Positions 37,476-45,017 of a stretch of DNA of 64,000 bases are shown here, in pieces. Each line of letters begins with the position of its first letter. Position 1 is the stretch's first letter. Made by a program: the position numbers and the translations under genes. The notes below the pieces were generated by a model that did not search any database, was not told where the DNA came from, and saw only the letters and a list, made by a program, of their open reading frames with translations. Source of the stretch: Algicola sp. (GTDB taxonomy: Bacteria; Bacteroidota; Bacteroidia; Flavobacteriales; Flavobacteriaceae); assembly GCA_018222835.1 (NCBI GenBank), contig JAAEZN010000002.1, forward strand, positions 1-64,000, written 5' to 3'.

Positions 37476-38630
37476 ATGAACATCAAGAAATCCACATTAT
37501 GGTGGTTGGCCATCCTATTGCCCATGGCGATTTGGACGCAGAATTCATCAGAAGTTCATCGGGAAGCATATTATGCCGATCTTCCCTTTTGGGAATCGCC
37601 TTATATCCCATTTAAGGGCGCATGCCCGATAACGGCCGAGGAAGCCGCTCAACGGATTCACCTAAAACTTGATTTTGATTCGGCCAATAGGATTGTCGCG
37701 GTACATGTTCGACTGGGTCAACATTATAAAGCATTTGAAGGTTTTTTTGGGAATCTTTATATAAATGCCCCTTTGACGAAAGTTTTATATAAAGATAATC
37801 TAGAACTGCACGAGTTCTATGATCGGTTTGGAAATCAAACCACAGTTCAAGGAAGTATTCACCAAAAGGTATATGAAAAAGAAGAACATGGGAGAAACAT
37901 CCGATTGTCGTTCTTGGACCCAAAGGGATTACCTACTTCAGATATGTTCGGAGTTCAAGAATATCTTTGGTCACATCAACAAGATGGAGGTATTATAGAA
38001 GAACGGTTGGATAAAGAAGGGAACATTGTTCCATTAAGGAGCGAATTTGAATTGGGCAGGACCAAAATGTATTTTGATGATCAAGGCTATTTTGGGTTAT
38101 TACAGAATGTAGATGAGCAAGGAAAAACCACAAATACCGAAAAAGGTATTGCACAATTTTTATATTACTACGACAAACAAGGCCGGTTTGTTAGATGGGA
38201 AGTCTATGATGAGAACGGACAGAGAACTATGGGCCCGTCACACACCTCTGGTGAACAGAATACATTTTACCAATATGATTTGGAAAACATTATCTTCTTT
38301 GATGCAGAGGGCAATCCAGCCACTCATTGGTCCGGTGCCCAGCAATGGCATTTTAAAGTAGATCAATTCGGAAACCGGGTTTTATTAGAGTTTCAAGACA
38401 CGAACGGTCAGCCTATGAATGCTAATAATAACTATGCAAAGCGCCTATGGGAGTGGTCCAAAGATGGGAGGTTCCTTTTATCGGAGGTTTATTTAGACCA
38501 GAATGGGAAACCTGTGGAACACAAGAGAACGGGTATTTATAAAATAACTTATATAAGGGATGATGAAGGCAGGATCGTTGATACCAGAGTTTTCAATAGA
38601 AATAATGAATTGATTCCGCAAGATGAGTAG
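37476..38630 (+). CDS. YD-like beta-repeat protein, secreted (paralogue 1)
   Basis: This 384-residue protein has a signal peptide ending MAIWTQ (about 22). The body is a run of about 40-residue units with the pattern FDxxGxxxLxxxxDxxGxxxxx (YFDDQGYFGLLQNVDEQGK, YYDKQGRFVRWEVYDENGQ, KVDQFGNRVLLEFQDTNGQ), similar to RHS/YD repeats that form beta spirals. The whole length matches the lipoprotein encoded at 39990, so the two are duplicates. A membrane AraC regulator lies between them. No known family name is given; a structural or binding role on the cell envelope is likely. Confidence 0.7.
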   Translation: MNIKKSTLWWLAILLPMAIWTQNSSEVHREAYYADLPFWESPYIPFKGACPITAEEAAQRIHLKLDFDSANRIVAVHVRLGQHYKAFEGFFGNLYINAPLTKVLYKDNLELHEFYDRFGNQTTVQGSIHQKVYEKEEHGRNIRLSFLDPKGLPTSDMFGVQEYLWSHQQDGGIIEERLDKEGNIVPLRSEFELGRTKMYFDDQGYFGLLQNVDEQGKTTNTEKGIAQFLYYYDKQGRFVRWEVYDENGQRTMGPSHTSGEQNTFYQYDLENIIFFDAEGNPATHWSGAQQWHFKVDQFGNRVLLEFQDTNGQPMNANNNYAKRLWEWSKDGRFLLSEVYLDQNGKPVEHKRTGIYKITYIRDDEGRIVDTRVFNRNNELIPQDE

Positions 38631-38773
38631 TCTTTATCGTGCACATTAAAATAACTGAAGAAATATAACCAACTATATTTAACTTTAAATGTCCCAAAAG
38701 GACGTGAGCTGTTTAAGAAAGCGTTGGGTTGTTGTTTTCAAATGGGATAAAGCTCTGTCAATTAGCTTGTATA

Positions 38774-39904
38774 ATGGACTTGATTACAATCTTAGGTATT
38801 GGTTTTGGTTTTCTGGCTCTTTTTCTGGCCTTTTTTTTCCTGCTTCATAAGCGGTTTCAAAATGATGGCTATCTATATCTTTATGGATGCCTCATGATTT
38901 TGGGTTTTGAGTTGATGTACAAAGTGTTGATCCATAGTAGAATAATTCTTGATGTGCCATTGTTCTACATTCCAGGGCGTCTCCATAACCTGCTGGTGTA
39001 TCCTTTGTTGTTACTATTTGTGTTTTCTATTACGAGGAGTTCCAATTTTAAAACCAAGGTTTGGCATCGGATTGTTTTATACGGTTTTGGGCTATATGCA
39101 CTATATGTAAGTATTGTGGCCTTGAAAATTCCATCCCATACCAAATTGGAAATGCTCCATCTTTTCTATCAGGATAAAAGGCCGGGACCATATGACTATT
39201 GGAAAAATCCCATAAGTCTGCTTAAATCCACTTTGGTTCCTTTGTTTTTTTTAAGTGTTGTTGGTATTGAGTTTTTTAGGTTCCGAAAGAAATCTGAGGA
39301 TATGCCATCTGTTCGGTTATTGAACCTTTTGTCCTTGATTATTATAATATATTTTCTATTCAATCAGTTTTCCAATCCCATATATAAAGGGGTTCATAAA
39401 ATATCGGGTTATTCAATGGTGGAGTGGCCGGTGGATATTGGTTTTCTATCCTTGTTGGTTTTGCTGTTCTCTATCTTGGCTCTGATGGTCAACACTGGGA
39501 GTACCTTATTTCCATCGGCCAAGTATGCTCGGAGCTCGTTGTCAACTTCTTCATATCAAGATATTGTAGAGCGGGCAAAACGTATGGTCGAGGATGGCAT
39601 GTTATATAAAAAAGAAAGCCTTACATTATCGGAACTATCCATCATGATGGGCACCAACCCGAAGTACCTTTCACAATCCATAAATGCCAAACTCCAATGC
39701 AGCTTTGTAGATTTTGTAAATGGCTATAGGGTAGAGGAGGCAAAACGATTGATGCTGGACCGAACAAATAGATCATTCACACTTGAAGCTATCGGTAGTC
39801 TCGCAGGTTTCAAATCTAAATCTGTTTTTTTTAGAGCATTTAAAAAGGCAACCGGGATGACACCGAATCAATTCCTTACTTCACAAACCGGTGTCAATTC
39901 TTGA
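38774..39904 (+). CDS. Membrane-embedded AraC family regulator (copy 3 of 3)
   Basis: A 376-residue protein from ATG 38774 (a TTG at 38729 would add 15 residues). Residues 1-240 contain about seven hydrophobic segments (LITILGIGFGFLALFLAFFF onward), and residues 285-370 form the AraC domain (LTLSELSIMMGTNPKYLSQSIN, LEAIGSLAGFKSKSVFFRAF). It lies between two paralogous repeat-protein genes and may control them. A short GC-rich stem followed by TTTT (39911-39927) may end its transcript. Confidence 0.87.
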   Translation: MDLITILGIGFGFLALFLAFFFLLHKRFQNDGYLYLYGCLMILGFELMYKVLIHSRIILDVPLFYIPGRLHNLLVYPLLLLFVFSITRSSNFKTKVWHRIVLYGFGLYALYVSIVALKIPSHTKLEMLHLFYQDKRPGPYDYWKNPISLLKSTLVPLFFLSVVGIEFFRFRKKSEDMPSVRLLNLLSLIIIIYFLFNQFSNPIYKGVHKISGYSMVEWPVDIGFLSLLVLLFSILALMVNTGSTLFPSAKYARSSLSTSSYQDIVERAKRMVEDGMLYKKESLTLSELSIMMGTNPKYLSQSINAKLQCSFVDFVNGYRVEEAKRLMLDRTNRSFTLEAIGSLAGFKSKSVFFRAFKKATGMTPNQFLTSQTGVNS

Positions 39905-39910
39905 ATTGGG

Positions 39911-39927
39911 CCCTGATTCAGGGTTTT
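39911..39927 (+). terminator. Weak intrinsic terminator
   Basis: CCCTG (39911-39915) pairs with CAGGG (39919-39923), followed by TTTT. The stem is only five base pairs, so termination is expected to be partial. Confidence 0.4.
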
Positions 39928-39989
39928 AGTAAAGGATAGCTGTTATTTTGTTTTGATTTTTGTGTGCTCAGAAACAAAAGTAGAGTCAC

Positions 39990-41243
39990 ATGAAAAGAAT
40001 TTTTTTATTGATAGGGGTGTCCTTGATGCTTTCTTGTACTACCAAGAAAACGACAGAAACATCCATGATTGCCCCGACTGTTTATTGCTATTCCACAGTA
40101 GCATTTGTTGAAACGCCATTGACCTATATAAAGGGAAGTATTCCGTTGACCAAGGAAGAAGCATTGGAACGCAACCATTATCGCTTTACCTACGATCAAT
40201 GGCATCGATTGGTCTCTGTTGCTTTCTATAATGGATTTACACCAAGAAACCCCAACCATACCGCCAATCTGTTCACCTTGGCACACCGTATGGAATTTAC
40301 TTATACGTCGAGTACAGAAAAAATTTCCTTCTACAACACTAAAGGACAACAGATCAATGTGCTGGGGGATTGTAAGGAATTTATTTATTCCTTGGACGAC
40401 AAGGGCTTTAGGAGTTCCTTGGAGTTTCTTAATGATGAGGGGCAAAAAGTGGAAAATGATTGGGGAATATTTAAATATCAATGGACCTATTTGGCAGATG
40501 GAAGCATAATTGAAGACCGGTTCAATAAAGTTGGAGAATCCGTTGCTATTCGACCAGGGTTCGAGTTTTACAGGTTGAGACTTAATTTTAACACCTTGGG
40601 GCATATTGCCCTGATGCAAAATATTGATCAGTATGGAAACCTAATAGAGAACAGCTCCGGAGCGTCGCAGGATAGGATTACGACCAACTCCCATGGAAAT
40701 TTTTTGCAATGGGAGGTTTTGGACAATAATTCGGCTTTGGAGAAGGGAAATGGGCCAAATGTAGCCATTGGTATCCAAAAGTTTAACGAATATGGTTATG
40801 AGGTGGCATTGGAGCATCGGGATGAAAACAACGCCCCCATATATAACAACTATGGAATTTGTAAGAGTGAGACCAAATTTGACAGCTTTGGCAACATGAT
40901 CGAAAGAAGGTTTTTTGATGAGGACAGCAAGCCATCCTGTCATAAGTTGGCAGGTTATCATAAACTGAAGATCCAGTGGGACCCGTCGGGCAATCGAAGG
41001 AATATGCTATCGTATTACGATGTGAACGGCACTCCAATTGAACACCAGGCACGAGGGTATCATAAAGTGAGCTATAGCTACAATAGGGATAATCTTCTTC
41101 AGCAAATCAGTTATTTGGACACAGAGGGGAGTCTCGTAAACCGTAAGGACAATGGTACGGCGTATATCAAATATGAGTATGATGAAAAGGGACAAAGGTC
41201 GGAAGCTTCTTTGTTTGATGTAGAGGGCAATCTAATACGTTAA
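39990..41243 (+). CDS. YD-like beta-repeat lipoprotein (paralogue 2)
   Basis: A 417-residue lipoprotein (MLSC, Cys16). It shares with the protein at 37476 the opening IKGSIPLTKEEALERNHY and a run of units such as DGSIIEDRFNKVGE, LIALMQNIDQYGN-like and GNFLQWEVLDN, and has about two extra repeats at its C terminus (YYDVNGTPIEHQARGYHK, YLDTEGSLVN). The lipid anchor replaces the plain signal peptide of the paralogue. It is followed 4 bp later by a serine hydrolase gene, so both are one transcript. No known function. Confidence 0.7.
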   Translation: MKRIFLLIGVSLMLSCTTKKTTETSMIAPTVYCYSTVAFVETPLTYIKGSIPLTKEEALERNHYRFTYDQWHRLVSVAFYNGFTPRNPNHTANLFTLAHRMEFTYTSSTEKISFYNTKGQQINVLGDCKEFIYSLDDKGFRSSLEFLNDEGQKVENDWGIFKYQWTYLADGSIIEDRFNKVGESVAIRPGFEFYRLRLNFNTLGHIALMQNIDQYGNLIENSSGASQDRITTNSHGNFLQWEVLDNNSALEKGNGPNVAIGIQKFNEYGYEVALEHRDENNAPIYNNYGICKSETKFDSFGNMIERRFFDEDSKPSCHKLAGYHKLKIQWDPSGNRRNMLSYYDVNGTPIEHQARGYHKVSYSYNRDNLLQQISYLDTEGSLVNRKDNGTAYIKYEYDEKGQRSEASLFDVEGNLIR

Positions 41244-41247
41244 AGAG

Positions 41248-42324
41248 ATGAAACAAGTACAATGGTTTTTTGTTATCGCCCTATTCTGCGGTCCTGTAAT
41301 GGGACAGGATATACTTAAAAAAGAACTGAATGACATTTTGGAAGCCTATGCGTCGAAGAATCAATTTAGCGGAACTGTATTGGTGTCCAAAAAAGGCAAA
41401 GTGCTGTATAAAAATGCTTTTGGTATGGCCGATTGGGAAAATAGGGTGCCCAATAATCTGGATACGAAGTATTTAATAGGCTCTGCAACTAAATCATTTA
41501 CGGCTATAGCTGTGATGAAAGCCAGAGAGGATGGATTATTGGAGTTGCATGAGCCACTTTCTACATATATTCCTGAATTGAACAGAGAGCTTGGCCGATT
41601 GACACTGCATTTTTTAATGAAGAACTCATCGGGATTGCCCGTACATCTTAATCGAATCACCGAGTTGGAATATCGGGATATTTCAAGCCAGGAGCTTATT
41701 TCATTATATAATTCCGTTCCACTCTCCTTTGCACCGGGAACCAGATACCAATATTCTAATCTAAATTATCAATTAGCTGCGCTTGTATTGGAAAGGGTTG
41801 CCCATACATCATATAAGGACTATTTGGGCATGAATATTTTTAAACCTATTGGGATGAACAGCACGGGCGTGGAAAGAACCGATTTAAAATCAATGGATAA
41901 AGCATTGGGTCACGATTTGTTAGCAGGCAGGTTTGTAAGGTCCGAAGAAAACTACATGGGCTATGCCAAAGGGGGAGGTGATATGTATTCAAATGTCGAG
42001 GATATTTTTAAATGGGATGCTGCATTATATTCAAACCAATTGTTGAACGAAAACAGCAAACAGCTTATGTTCGATGGATCTCCGGATAAATTTGGAGGCT
42101 ACGGATATGGTTTCAAGATAAAGGCATATGAGCGGGGCAAGGAAAGGGAAAGTCTTGGCAAACTTGTCCGCCATGGAGGTTCCATGTATGGATATATCTG
42201 TAATATTCATCGTTATTTGGACGATCAGGTCTTGATTGTGGTTTTGGGGAACATAAGGCCCTATCCAACTATGGAGATTACGGTTGCAATTGAAGATGTG
42301 TTGAGGTCAAAAGGATTTTTTTAG
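41248..42324 (+). CDS. Serine hydrolase, class C beta-lactamase family
   Basis: A 358-residue secreted protein (signal peptide ending CGPVMGQ). The class C/AmpC-like motifs are present: SATK with the nucleophile Ser79 and Lys82, YSN in YQYSNLNY (about residue 168) and HGG in RHGGSMYG in place of KTG. Such proteins are mostly peptidases or esterases (D-aminopeptidase, DD-peptidase-like), not resistance beta-lactamases. It belongs to the transcript of the upstream repeat lipoprotein and adds another peptidase-like enzyme to the locus. Confidence 0.85.
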   Translation: MKQVQWFFVIALFCGPVMGQDILKKELNDILEAYASKNQFSGTVLVSKKGKVLYKNAFGMADWENRVPNNLDTKYLIGSATKSFTAIAVMKAREDGLLELHEPLSTYIPELNRELGRLTLHFLMKNSSGLPVHLNRITELEYRDISSQELISLYNSVPLSFAPGTRYQYSNLNYQLAALVLERVAHTSYKDYLGMNIFKPIGMNSTGVERTDLKSMDKALGHDLLAGRFVRSEENYMGYAKGGGDMYSNVEDIFKWDAALYSNQLLNENSKQLMFDGSPDKFGGYGYGFKIKAYERGKERESLGKLVRHGGSMYGYICNIHRYLDDQVLIVVLGNIRPYPTMEITVAIEDVLRSKGFF

Positions 42325-42678
42325 AATTGTAGCGAGTCCTGTTGGACTTCTTGACAATGCTAAAAAGTGAAAAATAAAGACCATGGGCCTTATTCATATG
42401 TCTCCAGATTACAAGAATACTATCAGAAAAATCGGGAGTTATTATAAATAACCTACATATTTCTCATATGTAACTACGGTGCGTTGTGTTACAATCAACA
42501 ATATCTTGATTGTTAGCCTGAGCAATAGCAAGTCGTTTCCAGTTAATATTGATTCTTCTAAAATTTTGCCATTGCTTCTCATTTTGATTTATCACACCTT
42601 GTCATAGGCTATAATTTGGGTGTTCGCGGCCTTTATCACCGTTGCCCTAAAGGGTTTGGACAGTACAGTTCGGGGATT

Positions 42679-42728
42679 ATGTTACAAAAGATAAATTATA
42701 ATGTTACGTATTATAACTGTTTACCGTT
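42679..42728 (+). promoter_or_regulatory. TGTTAC element, copy 3 (orphan)
   Basis: ATGTTACAA, 14 bp, TGTTACGTATTATAA, then TTTACC, with the same spacing as copies 1 and 2. Beyond the TTTACC motif the similarity to the others weakens. There is no downstream gene on this strand. Confidence 0.5.
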
Positions 42729-42764
42729 CTAGAGCTTAAATATCATTCTTTTGTGTAATAACAT

Positions 42765-42887
42765 AAGGGATGGGCGGGGACATACATCCTCTTTCATTAA
42801 GAGACATTTATTTTATCCATTAATTTTTTGTTCTCATTGATTGATTTTTTGAATTAGGCTATGGATGATGTCATCTAGCCCACCCTT
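42765..42887 (+). repeat. 124-bp stem-bounded element, copy 2 (orphan)
   Basis: The ends AAGGGATGGGC (42765-42775) and GCCCACCCTT (42878-42887) pair as in copy 1, with the bulged base changed. The block 42828-42857 is nearly identical to the core of copy 1 (TTGTTCTCAT, GATTGATTTTTTGAATTAG). The length is 123 bp against 124. Confidence 0.6.
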
Positions 42888-43065
42888 TTAAAAGCCTAAT
42901 TACAAAAGAATAGATTCTATTTGTGTATAAAATACCGTTCAATGCGGATTTTGAGAATATTGGTTAATGAAAAGGTATTGAATAGTATATGTATTGGAGC
43001 CAAAAGTAATTGTAAGGGCAAAGTAGGTCAAAGACAGAGCTTTGTTAAAATTGCGTTATTACCTT

Positions 43066-44757
43066 TTAATTTTGAGCTTCCTTGTTTATCAAATCCACTA
43101 CAAACTCAAGACATGGGTCATGACCTTGTTTCCATTCCATTGATGTGGGCTTTATGAAAACTTCTGGAGCAATCCAATTGCGCTCGTCGTAGGGAACAGG
43201 ACTTTGCCAAAATGATTTCGAGGCATAGGCTTTCAACCCTGAATGGGGTAAGTTGATTTCATTGTCATCGCCAACATGGCTTGGTCTTCCTCCACTTGGT
43301 TCGCCAATGAACATTGTCTCCGTAAATTGATCTAACTGGGTAGATAATAATATGGCTGCAGAAAATGTCATGTTACCTATTATAGTAAATAGTTTGCCTG
43401 GTTGATTGACTTTCTCGCATTTTACGATACTGTTTAAAAAATCCTTGTTCAATTTTCCACTTCCCCCAAGATTAAACCTTAAATCCAGCACTAAAGCCTT
43501 GACGTCATTATTATTTATAAATCTTAAAATATCCTCCCCAAATTCCTTAAATGATTTCTCGGTCTCGTTACCTATCTCATTTATTTGGCAATACACAATT
43601 TTGGAGTCTGATAAATAGGTGAACCAGAATTTTCTGTCGAGATTAGACAAAAACAAAGGGGGGTCAACTGTTTTATTCATTGTTGCCCATCCCTCATTTG
43701 TTTTTCTGGTCAAGAAGGTATCCGGTGAAAAGGGTAGGTGGACCATGGAGATTGTTGTTTCGTTCCCGTTTTCATCAAGGTAACCAATAACAGACTTGTT
43801 TACATCCGAAGCAAATTCAAATGCCATTAAAATTTCAGAAAAAGTAGCATATAGAAGACTAGATCTTCTTTTCATTATTTTATTCTCAGCTATAGCTACC
43901 GAGGAAACTTTTTCTAGGATCTTTTCAATGGGTATGCTATTGATCGACATAATTTTTTTTCCTAACAAAACCCCATATCGTGGCAATGTTTGTTTAACAA
44001 AAACCCCATCACTGAACTCGTAAAGTTCAATAGGTATTTGATGGAAACGGTTTTTACCGGAATATGGAGGCATAATGTAGGAATGCCCAATACCAATTTG
44101 ATTCATTATTCCCATCAACTCCACAATTATTTCATAGTCATTTAATTCGGATATTTTGGGAGTCAATTTTTCGAAACTCCTGTCCCATTCCAATTTTGGA
44201 TAATAATCATGCAACCTGTAGTGCGTCAGTTCAACCTGATTTTTAAGAAATCGTATATCTTCACTCCAACCTTTTGTTCTTGTATTGGTTTTGGTGGTAT
44301 CTGGTATTACAAGTTTCTTAAATGGCTCTAAATTTCTAAGGTTATCCAAACCTTTATCGGATAGTAGTAACGTTTCCCTATTGTTCAATCCATGGGCGAT
44401 AGCTGACTGTAGATTAATTATTGCTTTAGCGGTTTCTCCCAATGATGAATAATTGATGGCGATGTTATAGTGAGAGTTGGCTAACTGATATCCACATTCA
44501 ATTGCCTTCTTCAATGATTGAATTGAGTTATTATAATTTTGACGATTCTTTTCAATTAATCCCAACCTATACCAGTAATGCCCATTGTAAGGATTTTTGT
44601 TGGTGATTTTTGCATATAGGTCAAAAGCTTTCTCCCAATTATTGTCATTATAAAATTGATCTGCTTGTAATAAAACGTTGGATGATTGGGCTTTGAGGTC
44701 AAAACTGGCCCATATGATCAGGGCAATTATTTTAACCCAATTGTGATAATTTTTCAT
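43066..44757 (-). CDS. TPR-S41 family peptidase, secreted
   Basis: A 563-residue protein with signal peptide ending DLKAQ (about 24). Residues about 27-155 hold three to four tetratricopeptide repeats (AFDLYAKITNKNPYNGHYWYRLGLI and similar). Residues about 175-555 form an S41 peptidase domain: VLDLRFNLGGSG, the nucleophile in NMTFSAAILLS and the loop IGEPSGGRPSHVGD. The serine is retained, unlike in the related protein at 25709. It is a single gene on the minus strand with a 25-bp palindrome about 120 bp upstream. Confidence 0.85.
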   Translation of the reverse strand: MKNYHNWVKIIALIIWASFDLKAQSSNVLLQADQFYNDNNWEKAFDLYAKITNKNPYNGHYWYRLGLIEKNRQNYNNSIQSLKKAIECGYQLANSHYNIAINYSSLGETAKAIINLQSAIAHGLNNRETLLLSDKGLDNLRNLEPFKKLVIPDTTKTNTRTKGWSEDIRFLKNQVELTHYRLHDYYPKLEWDRSFEKLTPKISELNDYEIIVELMGIMNQIGIGHSYIMPPYSGKNRFHQIPIELYEFSDGVFVKQTLPRYGVLLGKKIMSINSIPIEKILEKVSSVAIAENKIMKRRSSLLYATFSEILMAFEFASDVNKSVIGYLDENGNETTISMVHLPFSPDTFLTRKTNEGWATMNKTVDPPLFLSNLDRKFWFTYLSDSKIVYCQINEIGNETEKSFKEFGEDILRFINNNDVKALVLDLRFNLGGSGKLNKDFLNSIVKCEKVNQPGKLFTIIGNMTFSAAILLSTQLDQFTETMFIGEPSGGRPSHVGDDNEINLPHSGLKAYASKSFWQSPVPYDERNWIAPEVFIKPTSMEWKQGHDPCLEFVVDLINKEAQN

Positions 44758-44875
44758 TTTTTGAATAAAGTATTTTAGTTGTTCCCTGTGTGAAGCCGAA
44801 TATAGGGGTATAGGAACCCCATTAAGAATTGGTTACTTCCATTCTCATCTAGGGAGATACTATCTTATAACGAGA

Positions 44876-44900
44876 TTATAAATCGGATTCCGATTTATAA
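44876..44900. promoter_or_regulatory. 25-bp near-perfect palindrome upstream of the TPR-S41 gene
   Basis: Arms TTATAAATCGGA (44876-44887) and TCCGATTTATAA (44889-44900) around one central base. It lies 118 bp upstream of the start codon on the minus strand, with no T-run, so a dimeric operator is more likely than a terminator. Confidence 0.5.
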
Positions 44901-45017
44901 ATAAAAGGATGGTTTCTAGGATACATTACATGTAAACTATCGATAAGCGAATTAATGTTTATTTGTAACCTTTAACCATCCTCTTGGTGTTAATGGCCAA
45001 AAAATATGTGGGTGGGG

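Larger units (their letters stand above)
42325..43065. other. 741-bp gene-free region with orphan copies of the susC regulatory elements
   Basis: It contains a third TGTTAC element (about 42679-42728), the second stem-bounded 124-bp element (42765-42887) and an 8-bp hairpin (ACAATCAA 42491-42498, TTGATTGT 42506-42513). No plus-strand gene follows; the next gene converges from the right. A 78-codon frame at 42921 overlaps the end of that gene and is rejected. Confidence 0.6.

Noticed and set aside
40005-40619. 204-codon minus-strand frame
   Set aside because: It is opposite the YD-like lipoprotein gene; the plus-strand product has a lipobox and repeats, the minus-strand one nothing.
37476-41243. 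RHS or polymorphic toxin pair
   Set aside because: The repeats resemble YD units, but there is no RHS core, no autoproteolytic site, no toxin tip and no immunity gene.
41248-42324. Antibiotic-resistance beta-lactamase
   Set aside because: The fold motifs are there, but HGG replaces KTG and the context is peptidases, so resistance is not supported.
42921-43157. 78-codon plus-strand frame after the orphan leader, which could have been its gene
   Set aside because: It overlaps the 3' end of the TPR-S41 gene, has mixed composition and no signal peptide or family, so the leader is still regarded as orphan.
44935-44975. Fourth TGTTAC element upstream of the TPR-S41 gene
   Set aside because: On the minus strand GGTTACAA and GTTTACATG occur, but the second half-site is missing and the spacing differs.
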